Shown: positions 34,517 through 43,821, counted from the first letter of the stretch. The stretch is DNA of 64,000 nucleotides from Microbacterium sp. SD291 (GCF_017355365.1 NZ_JADIJR010000016.1:1-64000), one strand, 5' to 3'. Notes: a model not told the origin generated them from the sequence alone. Numbers and translations are program-made.

Positions 34517-35614
34517 TCAGGAGCCGGCGGGGAGCCACTCGCGGATGCGGCGGTCGAAGACCTCGACGTCGAACTCCCAGGCGCGGGCCGCGACGGCGGA
34601 TCGATCGAGGGTGCTGACCCGGTCGATCGCGGTGCGAAGCTCGTCGCCCTCGAAATCGTCGATGAGTGCCCCGCTCACGCCGTCCAGCACCGTTTCCGTG
34701 ACCCCTCCGATGGTGCGCCCGATCACAGGCGTCCCGGTCGCCATCGCCTCGACCGGCATGATCCCGAAGTCCTCCACTGCGGGGAACAGGTAGGCGATGC
34801 TCCGCCGGTACAGCTGCACGAGCAGGGCGTGGGACGGCGTGTCGACGACGGTGAGCCGGACTCCGAGCTCCTCCGCGAGACGCTTCAGGTTCTCCCGCTC
34901 GGGCCCGCTGCCGGCGAGCACCACCGGCAGCCCGGTGGTGCGCCCCGCCCTGATGACGAGGTCGAGGCGCTTGTATGGCACGAAACGAGAAGCCCCGAAC
35001 ATGTACTCCGAGGGCAGCCGCTGCATCGCGGCGGCGTCGCCTGCGTCCACGGGCGGCTCGGTGGAGAAGGCCCGGACTTCGACGGGCGGGTGGATCACGC
35101 CGGCATCCACGCCCCAATGCCGGCGGATGCGGTCGCGAACCGCGACGCTGTTGCCGACGATCGAGCCGACCGCCTGCGCGCGCGTGCGGTCGATCCGCTG
35201 GAGCGCCGGCGACGCCGCACGGACTGCGAGTCCGCGACCCCGCATGTCCAATTCGCGGCTCCAGATCCACCTCGCCGGCGTGTGCACGTACGAGAACGTG
35301 GGTGCGTCCCGTGCCGGTCCGCGGAAGCGGGCGTGGTGGGCGAACATGTGTCCGATCGACAGCACCCAGTCGGCGTCGCTGCGGCCGAGGAGACGCCAGG
35401 TCGGCAGCTGCAGGGGCACGGACAGCGCCTTGTGGCGGCGGAGCGGCGTGCGCCCCAGCCAGGTCTCGCTGACCCTGGACGGATCGAAGCGCTCGGGGGC
35501 GTCGTTCCACAGCGCCACCACCGGAGCATCCGGATACAGTGCCATGAATCGGTCCAGCACGTTCTCCGCGCCGCCGAACCTCTCCGCCCACTCGTGGGCG
35601 ATGACCCCCGCCAT
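34517..35614 (-). CDS. GT4 family glycosyltransferase
   Basis: A 365-residue GT-B protein of the WbdA/WbaZ-like mannosyltransferase type: AHEWAERFGGAENVLDRFM at the start, FSYVHTPARWIWSRELDMRG in the first domain, MFGASRFVPYKRLDLVIRA and EX7E at Glu281/Glu289 (EDFGIMPVE). The Tyr-rich HTPxR loop is characteristic of this subgroup. It begins 5 nt after the DUF4012 stop, in the same direction, and ends at a repeat array. Confidence 0.88.
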   Translation of the reverse strand: MAGVIAHEWAERFGGAENVLDRFMALYPDAPVVALWNDAPERFDPSRVSETWLGRTPLRRHKALSVPLQLPTWRLLGRSDADWVLSIGHMFAHHARFRGPARDAPTFSYVHTPARWIWSRELDMRGRGLAVRAASPALQRIDRTRAQAVGSIVGNSVAVRDRIRRHWGVDAGVIHPPVEVRAFSTEPPVDAGDAAAMQRLPSEYMFGASRFVPYKRLDLVIRAGRTTGLPVVLAGSGPERENLKRLAEELGVRLTVVDTPSHALLVQLYRRSIAYLFPAVEDFGIMPVEAMATGTPVIGRTIGGVTETVLDGVSGALIDDFEGDELRTAIDRVSTLDRSAVAARAWEFDVEVFDRRIREWLPAGS

Positions 35615-35619
35615 GTCGC

Positions 35620-37503
35620 CTACTCGCAGCCGGGCGCGTCGATGGCGACGTTGGTCGTGCGGACGAGTGGCGTGTGCCGCACCTCGAGCGGGCCGTACTC
35701 GCCCGCAGCGCCTGTGAACGTCGCCGCGATCGTGTGCGTCTGGCCGGGAGCGTTCACGACGTTGATCTTCACGGCCGGCCTGCCCAGGTGGGGGAGGGCG
35801 GTGACCCCGACGCCGGCGCCGTCGACGGTCGCTGACGCGAAGGTCGAGCCGACCGGGCCGTACAGGACGAGGTCAGTGGAGATGTCGCCCTTGGCGAAGA
35901 ACCGCCCGGGCGCGATGTACGTCGCGAGCCCTGCCACCTGATCCGGGGCAAGGGTGTTCGTGAGCGTCGCGGACGTCGTGAATGAGGGGGCGTCGGGTGC
36001 CTGGCATTGCGTCGTCGTCGCGGCGATGTCGAGTTGCAGGTAGTAGTCGAGCTTGCCTTCGGTGATGTCGTTCACGTAGGCGCCCAGCATCGTCGTCGTG
36101 GCGTTGTCGGCCGGGAGGCGTCCGGACAGCCGGGAGTCCCCGACGAGCGCGGCTTCGGGCTCGCTCGTGGGCACGTACATCAGGCGTCCTTCGTCCGCAG
36201 CCTGCGAGAGCGCCTTCAGCAGTGCCATCGGCTCACCCGAGCCGCTGGTCACCGCACCGAACACCGACTGGGCGGCGAGGGCGAAGAACGCGTCCTGCTC
36301 GACCGTGTCCGGAATCATCGAGTACACCTGGTTGAGCAGGATCGCTGCCGCGTTGTCTCCGTTGAGCTCGACGGCCCTGTCCAGCACCTGGATGGAATGC
36401 CCCTCGACCTCGACGGTCTGCGGCGAGACGGTCACCGGCCCGGTGGCCTTGAGGAGGTAGCCGAGTGCGACCGGATCGAACGACATCACCGCGTCGACAG
36501 GCGTTCCCACGGACTCCGCCCAGAAGGCGCGGATGATCTGCGCCGTCTCCGTGAAGTCCGGAGTCAGGGTGACGTCCATCATCCAGCGGCCGATCTTGTC
36601 GCCGTAGAGCGCCTCGGTTTCGGGGGCGATCGGGATGATCGGAGTCTCCCGGCGGTTCTTGAAGTCGCCGCTCGACGCCTGCTGGGAGATCGTGATGCGC
36701 CCCTGGTCGGCGGTGACGAGTACCAGTGCCGCCGGGTTGCCGCCGGTGCCGCGCGACTCCGCGACGTTCTGGAACAGCATCAGGTAGTTGCGCGGCCCGT
36801 CGGCCCCGAGCGCCGTCGGCAGGATGCCGATGATGTCGCGGGCGGGTCCGAGCGCGGGCTGCAGGGAGACCACCGCGTCGTCGAGTTTCGCGATGCCGTC
36901 CTCCACCTGGGGGATCAGCGCGTCGCGGTCGATCGTGCCGAGCTCGGCGGCGGCGTCGTCGAGCGCGTCGGCCGCCTGCGTGACCGCGCCGCTCATCGCG
37001 GTGATCGCGTTCAGGTCGATCGCCCCGCCCGCCGGACGCAGCGACGCCAGGTTCAGCGAGGTGGCCGGAGTGAGGGCATCGGTCACGAGATCGTCGGTCA
37101 CGGCGGATGCGACGCGCACGGCGTGCAGGTTGGGGCCCACGACGGGCACCCACTCCAGGTTCTTCCACATCTCGTCGTCGGTCTGCTCCCGGGCCTCGCC
37201 GGTGAGCACCGACAGCTTCGCGATCGTGGCCTTGGCCTCCTCGACGTTGCCGGAGGCGATCTGATCCTTGACGGTGTTCGCGAGCGGGATCGCCTCTTGG
37301 AGCGCATCTCGCGCGGCGAACGCACGGTCGGCGATCCTCGGAACGATGACGAGGGCGGCGACGACCAGGCCGATGAGCACCAGCAGGATCGAGATCGGGA
37401 TCCAGAAGCGGAAGCTCCGCAGCAACGGCCTGCGCTCGCGTCGTGGTGGCGTGGCGTCGTCGTCGGCCTCGAAGAGGTCGCGGAGTTCTGCTCGTGTGTT
37501 CAC
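35620..37503 (-). CDS. DUF4012 domain-containing membrane-anchored protein
   Basis: A 627-residue protein: a ~30-residue cytoplasmic start with FEADDD and a basic patch, one membrane helix (about 33-54), then a large extracytoplasmic part. Signature DUF4012 segments are NYLMLFQNVAESRGTGGNPA, DVTLTPDFTETAQIIRAFW and AVMSFDPVALGYLLKATGP. DUF4012 proteins resemble LytR-CpsA-Psr-type and other wall-glycan proteins in location, and recur in actinobacterial capsule loci; their reaction is unproved. GTG 37503 lacks a ribosome binding site and sits 6 nt after a TAACAT, suggesting a leaderless message. Confidence 0.87.
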   Translation of the reverse strand: MNTRAELRDLFEADDDATPPRRERRPLLRSFRFWIPISILLVLIGLVVAALVIVPRIADRAFAARDALQEAIPLANTVKDQIASGNVEEAKATIAKLSVLTGEAREQTDDEMWKNLEWVPVVGPNLHAVRVASAVTDDLVTDALTPATSLNLASLRPAGGAIDLNAITAMSGAVTQAADALDDAAAELGTIDRDALIPQVEDGIAKLDDAVVSLQPALGPARDIIGILPTALGADGPRNYLMLFQNVAESRGTGGNPAALVLVTADQGRITISQQASSGDFKNRRETPIIPIAPETEALYGDKIGRWMMDVTLTPDFTETAQIIRAFWAESVGTPVDAVMSFDPVALGYLLKATGPVTVSPQTVEVEGHSIQVLDRAVELNGDNAAAILLNQVYSMIPDTVEQDAFFALAAQSVFGAVTSGSGEPMALLKALSQAADEGRLMYVPTSEPEAALVGDSRLSGRLPADNATTTMLGAYVNDITEGKLDYYLQLDIAATTTQCQAPDAPSFTTSATLTNTLAPDQVAGLATYIAPGRFFAKGDISTDLVLYGPVGSTFASATVDGAGVGVTALPHLGRPAVKINVVNAPGQTHTIAATFTGAAGEYGPLEVRHTPLVRTTNVAIDAPGCE

Positions 37504-37515
37504 AGTGTCATGTTA
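37504..37515 (-). promoter_or_regulatory. candidate leaderless promoter of the DUF4012 gene
   Basis: On the reverse strand TAACAT (37510-37515) is followed by only six bases and then the GTG start. Transcription would begin at or within one base of the start codon. No Shine-Dalgarno sequence is present. No good -35 is seen, which is tolerated in actinobacteria. Confidence 0.5.
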
Positions 37516-37542
37516 CGGCCGGGGGCGGTGAGAGGCCGCAGG

Positions 37543-38859
37543 TCAGCGCCGGCCCATTCCCTGGTAGGTCCACCCGGCACTCCGCCAGTCGTCGCGAGGC
37601 AGCGCGTTGCGCGCGTCGATGATCTTCGGCGACCGCACCAGTGCCTTCGTCGCCTCCGGGTCGAGGGAACGGTACTCGTCCCACTCGGTGACGAGGATCA
37701 CCAGATCGGCGGAGGCAAGTGCGACCTCGGCGTCATCCGTGTAGGAGAGCTGCGGATGCCGTGCCCTGGCGTTCTCCACGCCCTTCGGGTCGGCGGCGAC
37801 GACCTCGGCGCCGAGGCCCTTGAGCTGCACGGCGACGTCGAGTGCGGGGGAGTCGCGCACGTCGTCGCTGTGCGGCTTGAAGGTGACGCCGAGCACTGCG
37901 ATGCGCTTCTGGTAGACGGATCCGCCGAGCATGTCGGTGGCGAGCTGCGTGACCCGTTGCCGCTGACGGAGGTTGATCTTGTCGACCTCCTTGAGGAAGG
38001 CGACGGACTCGCCCGCACCGAGCTCCTCCGCACGAGCGGTGAGCGCGCGGACATCCTTGGGCAGGCAGCCTCCGCCGAACCCCACGCCGGCGTTCAGGAA
38101 GCGGCGGCCGATGCGCTCGTCGCAGCCGAGCGCATCCGCGAGCGCGGTGATGTCAGCGCCGGTGACGTCGGCGATCTCGCTCATCGCGTTGATGAAGCTG
38201 ATCTTCGTCGCGAGGAAGGCATTCGCGGCAGTCTTGACCAGCTCCGAGGTCGCATAGTCGGTGAGGAAGCGGGGGACGCCGGACGACAGCGCAGACGCGT
38301 ACACGTCATCGAGCATGGTCACCGCGGTGCGGGAGACGGCCGCGTCATGATCGAGACCGTAGACGATGCGATCGGGTGAGCGGGTGTCGGCGATCGCGTG
38401 CCCCTCCCTGAGGAACTCGGGGTTCCAGATCAGGTCGGCGTGCACGCCCGCCGCGATGATCCTGTCCTTCATCCGCCGGGCGGTGCCGACGGGCACGGTC
38501 GACTTCCCGACGACGAGTGCGCCCGGACGCAGACGCGGGATGAGCCCTTCGATCGCCTGTTCGAGGTGACTGAGGTCGGCCGCGGTGCCGCCTTCGGTCT
38601 GCGGCGTGCCGACGGCGATGAAATGCACATCGGATTCCGCGACGTCGTCGGGGTCGGTGCTGAAGCGCAGCCGGCCGCTCGCGAGCGCGGACTTGAGCAG
38701 CTCGGCGAGGCCGGGCTCGTAGAACGGCACTTCGCCCCGGCGGAGCCTCTCGATGCGTGCGACGTCGACGTCCAACCCGACCACGTCGTGGCCGAGGTCG
38801 GCCATCACGCCCGCGTGCACCGCACCCAGGTACCCGCATCCGATCACGGAAACCCGCAT
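37543..38859 (-). CDS. ugd: UDP-glucose 6-dehydrogenase
   Basis: A 438-residue enzyme oxidising UDP-glucose to UDP-glucuronate, a precursor for acidic capsule sugars. NAD binding: VIGCGYLG (5-12). Further motifs are STVPVGTA, WNPEFLREGHAI, and GVGFGGGCLPKDV with the catalytic Cys at 265. GVTFKPHSDDVRDSPAL in the C-terminal domain is also diagnostic. All catalytic residues are present. ATG 38859 has GGGGGG 4 nt upstream. It lies between the DUF4012 and sugar-1-P transferase genes on the same strand. Confidence 0.95.
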   Translation of the reverse strand: MRVSVIGCGYLGAVHAGVMADLGHDVVGLDVDVARIERLRRGEVPFYEPGLAELLKSALASGRLRFSTDPDDVAESDVHFIAVGTPQTEGGTAADLSHLEQAIEGLIPRLRPGALVVGKSTVPVGTARRMKDRIIAAGVHADLIWNPEFLREGHAIADTRSPDRIVYGLDHDAAVSRTAVTMLDDVYASALSSGVPRFLTDYATSELVKTAANAFLATKISFINAMSEIADVTGADITALADALGCDERIGRRFLNAGVGFGGGCLPKDVRALTARAEELGAGESVAFLKEVDKINLRQRQRVTQLATDMLGGSVYQKRIAVLGVTFKPHSDDVRDSPALDVAVQLKGLGAEVVAADPKGVENARARHPQLSYTDDAEVALASADLVILVTEWDEYRSLDPEATKALVRSPKIIDARNALPRDDWRSAGWTYQGMGRR

Positions 38860-38956
38860 ATGCCCCCCGCTCGTGTGCGCCGACGCGACCGCGGCGTCAC
38901 TCGCGACTGTACCCCGTGCGCGTGAACGGCTGCCATCCGAGCGGTGGACGGCTGGT

Positions 38957-40537
38957 TCAGTAGGCGCCGTCGGCGATCATGACGGCACGGACGGTTCTCC
39001 ACAGGATGATGGCGTCGCCTGTGAACGACCAGTTCTCGACGTAGTTGAGGTCGAGACGGACGCTGTCCTCCCACGAGAGGTTCGAGCGGCCGCTCACCTG
39101 CCAGAGGCCCGTGAGCCCTGGCTTCACGAGGAAGCGACGCTGCCCCCAGTCGCCGTACTGGCTGACCTCCTTGGCCAGAGGCGGGCGAGGCCCCACCAGT
39201 GACATCTCGCCCCGCAGGACGTTGAACAGCTGAGGGAGCTCGTCGAGGCTGAAGCGTCGGAGAGTCCGCCCGATCCGCGTGACCCGGGGGTCGTCCTTCA
39301 TCTTGAACAGCACGCCGTTGCCGTCGGACTGATCGATGAGGGAAGGCAGCCGGTCTTCGGCATCCGGGACCATCGAGCGGAACTTGAGCATGCGGAACGG
39401 CTTGCCGTTCAGCCCGACGCGGTACTGGACGAACATGGCCGGGGCGCCGTCGCGGCGCACGGCCGCGCTGAGGACGAGCAGCAGCGGGCTGAGCAGGAGG
39501 ATGGCGAAGGCGGCGCCGAGGACGTCGAAGGCGCGCTTGCTCGCGTAGCGCCATCCGCTGAAAGTCGGGTAGTCGACGTGGATGAGCGAGAGGCCGGCCA
39601 CCGGCCTCGCGTGGATGCGGGGGCCGGCGATGTCCGTGAGCGACGGGGCGACGATGAGGTCGATGCGACGGGATTCGAGCTCCCAGCCGAGTTCGCGCAG
39701 ACGCCCGGGGCCGATCGTGTCGGAACCGCTGATCACGACCATGTCCGCGCCGCACGCGTCGACCGTGCGGAGCAGATCGGAGAATTCGCCGAGCACAGGA
39801 ACCCCCGGCATCAGCTCCGACGCGCCCCCGTGCTCCGTGACGGCCCCGACGACGGCGATGCCGTGGTGCTGCTCGCCGAGGATCTCCCTCGCCACGTGCT
39901 CTGACTTCTCCCGCTCGCCGACCAGCAGTGCGCGCTGCGTGTACAGGCCGCGCCTGCGCTGCGCGCGCAGCCAACGCCGCCAGACCAGACGCCCGAGGAC
40001 GAGCAGTCCCACCCCGATCGGCAGTGCGATCAGGAGGTAGCCGCGGGCGAGCTGCAGCTGGAAGACGAAGGCGATGATCGCGAGGAAGCCGAACGCGCGA
40101 AGGCTCCCGTCCACGACCCGCTTGTACTCGGTCGCGCCGGAGCCGACCACGTGGTGCTCGCGGGTCGCGCTGACGCTCAGCGAAACCATCCAGGTGAGGG
40201 CGATCGCGATCGACACCATCGTGTACGTGATGTTGAGGTCGGCGAGCGCCTGCGGCGTCAGCTCGAGCTGCTCGGGCTGGAGCCCGAATCGGAGCAGCTG
40301 CGCGCCGAACAGTGTGAACGTGATGATCGCGGCGTCGGTCACGATCAGGCGCATCGCGTACGCGCGTCGCCAGCGTTCGACGGCCGTCGACGTGCTGAGC
40401 GCACGGGTGGCGACCGAACTCTGCGCCGGCGACAGCGGGATGGTGCCGACCGGCGCGGTCCGCACGACAGCGGAACGGGCGCGACGGAGCCCCGCCGGCT
40501 TGATGACCCCAGAACTTTGCAGCGGATACTCGAGCAA
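38957..40537 (-). CDS. polyprenyl-phosphate sugar-1-phosphate transferase (1 of 2)
   Basis: A ~526-residue WbaP/WcaJ-type initiating enzyme. N-terminal half: four membrane helices and a CoA-binding-like Rossmann domain (ALLVGEREKSEH). C-terminal catalytic part: KRAFDVLGAAFAILLLSP, RMLKFRSMVPDAE, SLDELPQLFNVLRGEMSLVGPRP and GLTGLWQVSGRS, all diagnostic. It places the first sugar phosphate on undecaprenyl phosphate. I chose TTG 40537 because GGGGAGGGG lies 5 nt upstream; ATG 40648 would sit only about 5 nt after the likely transcription start. A long structured leader precedes the gene. Confidence 0.9.
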   Translation of the reverse strand: MLEYPLQSSGVIKPAGLRRARSAVVRTAPVGTIPLSPAQSSVATRALSTSTAVERWRRAYAMRLIVTDAAIITFTLFGAQLLRFGLQPEQLELTPQALADLNITYTMVSIAIALTWMVSLSVSATREHHVVGSGATEYKRVVDGSLRAFGFLAIIAFVFQLQLARGYLLIALPIGVGLLVLGRLVWRRWLRAQRRRGLYTQRALLVGEREKSEHVAREILGEQHHGIAVVGAVTEHGGASELMPGVPVLGEFSDLLRTVDACGADMVVISGSDTIGPGRLRELGWELESRRIDLIVAPSLTDIAGPRIHARPVAGLSLIHVDYPTFSGWRYASKRAFDVLGAAFAILLLSPLLLVLSAAVRRDGAPAMFVQYRVGLNGKPFRMLKFRSMVPDAEDRLPSLIDQSDGNGVLFKMKDDPRVTRIGRTLRRFSLDELPQLFNVLRGEMSLVGPRPPLAKEVSQYGDWGQRRFLVKPGLTGLWQVSGRSNLSWEDSVRLDLNYVENWSFTGDAIILWRTVRAVMIADGAY

Positions 40538-40569
40538 CGTGTCCCCTCCCCATGGGTACGTCGAATCGT

Positions 40570-40601
40570 CACCGGTGACGATCCTCAGTGCGTCGCCGGT
40601 G
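40570..40601 (-). promoter_or_regulatory. leader hairpin before sugar-1-P transferase
   Basis: CACCGGTGACG (40570-40580) and CGTCGCCGGTG (40591-40601) form an 11-bp stem with one G-T wobble and a 10-nt loop. It lies in the ~115-nt untranslated leader, about 33 nt upstream of the TTG start. It could tune translation or early termination. Confidence 0.5.
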
Positions 40602-40659
40602 TTCAGCTGCCTGTCGCACGTTCCCCCCCACAGGGACCCCAGCTGCAACAGACGCTTGA

Positions 40660-40688
40660 ATTATATCCGTATCGAGAGGATGCGCCAG
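40660..40688 (-). promoter_or_regulatory. promoter with consensus TATAAT
   Basis: On the reverse strand: -35 CTGGCG (complement of 40683-40688), 17-bp spacer, -10 TATAAT (complement of 40660-40665). The predicted start is near 40653, just downstream of the lepB stop. A perfect -10 is rare in this GC-rich sequence and marks the main promoter for the sugar-1-P transferase gene and perhaps ugd. Confidence 0.7.
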
Positions 40689-40737
40689 GGCCAATCCGCG
40701 AATCGCGGCCGCGCGTCAGCGAATGGATGCCGAGCGT

Positions 40738-41436
40738 TCAGAGTCCGGACCACCTCGGCACCGGCCAGAGGATCACGACGGCCCGGCCGACGACGTCCTC
40801 CCGACGCATCCAGCGGTAGCATCCTGCGTCGTCCGCTCCCGGCACCCGGCATTCCATGGCGCCGTCTGCGGACACCGAGCGGTGGTCGCCGAGCATCAGG
40901 TAGGAGCCGGCGGGGACCACGGCCTCCGGCAGGCACCGGGACGACCGCGGGGTCGTCGCGCAGTCCAGTTCGCCGGCCTCGAAGGCGAGGTCCTCGAACA
41001 CGTAGGGTTCATCGATCGGCTCGCCGTCGACGATGAGCCGCCCGTCGGCGGTGCAGCACGATACGGTCTGGCCGGGTCCCGCGATCACCCTCTTGATGAG
41101 CGTGTGCGGCCCGGACGGGCCGAACCCGGTGACCTCGCCCACCCAGCGCAGCATCGACTTCAGGGGGCCCTCGTCCAGGTCGCTGACGCCCCACGAGTCG
41201 CCTGCCTCGAAGACGACGATGTCACCCGGGGAGGGGCCGTCGGCGAGGTAGGCGAGCCGGTTCACCAGCACACGGTCGCCGACCATGAGTGTCTCCTGCA
41301 TCGATCCGGAGGGGACGTAGTACGGCTTCGCGACGAACGACAGCACGAGTGCGCTCACGAGGAAGGCGGCGAAGAGATGGAACCAGGCGCTGGAGGTGAT
41401 CCGCCGCCACATCGGCGGGCTCTCCGGCGTCTCCAT
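40738..41436 (-). CDS. lepB: signal peptidase I
   Basis: A 232-residue type I leader peptidase. One membrane anchor (about 16-36) is followed by YVPSGSMQETL, with the nucleophile at Ser45; the general-base Lys115 lies in LIKRVIAGPGQ. The box near the C-terminus, MLGDHRSVSADG, matches box E. Cys pairs in the middle could form a disulfide outside the membrane. ATG 41436 fits better than ATG 41445 or 41487 because GAGG lies about 10 nt upstream. It sits between the phosphatase and sugar-1-P transferase genes, an unusual place for lepB. Confidence 0.92.
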   Translation of the reverse strand: METPESPPMWRRITSSAWFHLFAAFLVSALVLSFVAKPYYVPSGSMQETLMVGDRVLVNRLAYLADGPSPGDIVVFEAGDSWGVSDLDEGPLKSMLRWVGEVTGFGPSGPHTLIKRVIAGPGQTVSCCTADGRLIVDGEPIDEPYVFEDLAFEAGELDCATTPRSSRCLPEAVVPAGSYLMLGDHRSVSADGAMECRVPGADDAGCYRWMRREDVVGRAVVILWPVPRWSGL

Positions 41437-41479
41437 GCCGCCCATCCTCGCCCGCCCGTGATCCGAAAGCGAGCGGCTC

Positions 41480-42208
41480 TCAGGCAAGGGCCGACCGCAC
41501 GATGCGCTCGACCTCTGCCAGCGCGGGGATCATCTGCGCGGCCGAGTCGCGGTACACCTGCTCGGATTCGCGATACGGGTCGATCACGTCGTCCTCGTCG
41601 GCGGAGGGATTCGGCATGATGCTGCGGCGCTCGGAGATCGCGAGGACGGCGGCGCCGAGCCGGGTGCGGGCGCCGGGGCCGGCGGCGTGGGCGATCTCCC
41701 TGACCTCCTGCGATGACAGTCCCTCGCTGAGGCGGGCGAATTCGCGAACGGTGAAGATCTGGTGCAGGCGCCGCGGCACCAGCTGCACGGATTCGCGGCG
41801 GTGCTCCCTGGTCATGGTGAGGATCAGGTCGGAGTCGCTCATCAGCGGATCCTGCAGGTAGCGGGCGGCGTGGCCGTCGACGTCGGCGGACTGGGCTCCG
41901 AACTCGAGCGCGAGGTGCTGCGCCTCCGGCGTCATCGCATGCCCGACGAGCGCATGGGTGCCCGCGCTGTGCACGCGCACGAGCTCGCCGAGGTGCGCTC
42001 GCAGCAGAGTCTCCGCGAGCGGGGAGCGGCAGATGTTGCCGGTGCACACGGTGAGGATCGTCGGGATCCCGCCGCCGCGCTGCGGATTGTCCCGCCGCGT
42101 GAGCGCCACGTGGAATGCGTCCGTCTTCTGCTGATCGGCGGCCACGCGACGGCGCCACTCACGTCGGGTGGAGCGGTGCGGAGGCGGAGCGGAGCCGGGG
42201 TCGTGCAT
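41480..42208 (-). CDS. low-molecular-weight protein tyrosine phosphatase (Wzb-type)
   Basis: A 242-residue protein. The P-loop VCTGNICRS holds the nucleophile Cys55 and Arg61. The general acid lies in DPYRES (Asp210). LMSDSDLILTMTREHRR is a typical strand-helix of the family. Wzb-type enzymes remove phosphates from BY-kinases; the kinase gene is 53 nt upstream on the same strand. The first ~48 residues precede the fold and are basic and unconserved, so the true start may be later. It is longer than the ~150-180 residues common in the family. Confidence 0.88.
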   Translation of the reverse strand: MHDPGSAPPPHRSTRREWRRRVAADQQKTDAFHVALTRRDNPQRGGGIPTILTVCTGNICRSPLAETLLRAHLGELVRVHSAGTHALVGHAMTPEAQHLALEFGAQSADVDGHAARYLQDPLMSDSDLILTMTREHRRESVQLVPRRLHQIFTVREFARLSEGLSSQEVREIAHAAGPGARTRLGAAVLAISERRSIMPNPSADEDDVIDPYRESEQVYRDSAAQMIPALAEVERIVRSALA

Positions 42209-42261
42209 GCGTCCAGCCTATGTACAACGAAGGACGACGGCGCCAGTGCGCCCGCAGGTCG

Positions 42262-43737
42262 TCAGGATTTCGCGGGTTCCGGGGCGAGGGGCGTGCGCAT
42301 GATCACGGATGCGGGTGCCTGGCCGGCATGCGTGCTCCCGTACGTGTACGCGCCATAGCCGTAGCTGTCAGGCCCCTTGGTGGGGAGCATGGTCACGACC
42401 GCCCCCAGCATCGCCACGCCCGCGGTCTCCAGTGCGCGCACCGCGCCGGTCAGCTCCTGCTTCCTCGTCTTGCCGGAGGCGACCGCCAGGAGCACACCGC
42501 TGGCCTTGCGCCCGATCACCGCGGCATCGGTCACGAGCAGCAGCGGCGGGGCATCGATGATGATCACATCGAAGTACTCACCGAGCGTCTTGAGCAGACG
42601 ACTCATGGCCGCCGATCCGAGCAGCTCGCTCGGGTTCGGCGGCACCGTGCCGCTGGGCAGCACGTACAGCGAGTTCGCACCCCACTTCTGCAGGACGTCG
42701 GCGACGTCGACGCGACCGATCAGGACGTCCGTCAGCCCGACTCCGCCCTCGATCGCCATGTAGTCGGCGACGCGCGGCAGCCGCAGGTCCCCATCGACCA
42801 GGGCGATGCGGGCACCCGTCTCGGAGAGCGCGATCGCGAGGTTCGCGGCGGTCGTGGATTTGCCCTCCCCGGGACCGGCGCTCGAGATCACGAACGTGCG
42901 AGTGTCTCCGTCGACGTCGAGGAACTGGAGGTTCGTGCGCAGCGTCCGGAACGACTCCGAGCGCGGGCTGCGCGGGTCTGCGTGCACGATGAGCGGACGT
43001 TTCACGGCATCCGGGTCGAAGGCGATCCCGCCGAGCAGGGGGCGGTCGGTGAGGTGCTCGACGTCGTGCAGCGTGTGGATGCGGGTGTCGAGCACGGTGC
43101 GCAGCAGGGCGAAGCCGATCCCGGCGGCGAGGCCCAGCATCGCCCCCAGTGCGATGAAGAGCGGGATGTTCGGGCTCGACGGGCGCGCCGGCACGGTGGC
43201 CGGGTTGGTCACGGTGACCTGGACGGGGCTGGCCGCGTCATCGGCGCCCGGCTTCTCGAGTGTGTTCTGCACGGCGTCGGCGAAGCTCACCGCAGTCCTG
43301 TTGGCGATCGCCGCAGCGAGCTCCGGGTCACCGTCGGTGACGGTGAGGTCGATCGTGACCGTGTTGAGCGGTGTCGTCGCCGAGATCCGCTGGGCGAGCG
43401 CAGACACCGAGGTGTCGAGGTCCAGGTCTTCGATGACCGGGTCGAGGACGAGAGCGGTCGGGATGACGTCGACGTAGCTGGTGACCATCTGACGGGCGAA
43501 CGTCGTGCCCTGGACGAGATCGCCCGTGGCGGCGCCCTCGGTCCGCACCGAGACGTAGAGCTGCGTCGAGGTGACGTACTTCGGGGGCGTGAGCAGCGCG
43601 TAGGCGGCGCTCACACCGATTCCGAGAAGGAGGAGAGCGAGCAGGAAGATCCAGTTCCGGTGCAGGATGCGCACGTAATCGCGAAGTTCCACGCGGTGTT
43701 CACTCCAGTAGGCGTCGTCGAGCGTCAGACCTGCCAT
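42262..43737 (-). CDS. Wzz-BY-kinase fusion, chain-length regulator/tyrosine kinase (2 of 3)
   Basis: A 491-residue protein: Wzz domain with helices near 30-50 and 195-215, then a kinase with Walker A GPGEGKSTTA, Walker A' ALVDGDLRLP and Walker B VIIIDAPPLLLV. The C-terminal tyrosine cluster is SYGYGAYTYGS. ATG 43737 is preferred over ATG 43755. It precedes the phosphatase gene, giving a kinase-phosphatase pair. No long tail follows the tyrosines, unlike the copy at 12260. It is divergent from the GT2 gene at 43822. Confidence 0.92.
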   Translation of the reverse strand: MAGLTLDDAYWSEHRVELRDYVRILHRNWIFLLALLLLGIGVSAAYALLTPPKYVTSTQLYVSVRTEGAATGDLVQGTTFARQMVTSYVDVIPTALVLDPVIEDLDLDTSVSALAQRISATTPLNTVTIDLTVTDGDPELAAAIANRTAVSFADAVQNTLEKPGADDAASPVQVTVTNPATVPARPSSPNIPLFIALGAMLGLAAGIGFALLRTVLDTRIHTLHDVEHLTDRPLLGGIAFDPDAVKRPLIVHADPRSPRSESFRTLRTNLQFLDVDGDTRTFVISSAGPGEGKSTTAANLAIALSETGARIALVDGDLRLPRVADYMAIEGGVGLTDVLIGRVDVADVLQKWGANSLYVLPSGTVPPNPSELLGSAAMSRLLKTLGEYFDVIIIDAPPLLLVTDAAVIGRKASGVLLAVASGKTRKQELTGAVRALETAGVAMLGAVVTMLPTKGPDSYGYGAYTYGSTHAGQAPASVIMRTPLAPEPAKS

Positions 43738-43821
43738 TGTGTCACAGCTCCGCACATCGGGATATCAGTATTCCGGTAGCATCATGAGGGGGGACACAAG
43801 GCGAAAGGGGGATGCCGTCGC

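Noticed and set aside
40538..40648. N-terminal extension of the sugar-1-P transferase from ATG 40648
   Set aside because: The start would lie about 5 nt after the predicted transcription start and has no ribosome binding site; TTG 40537 has a strong one.
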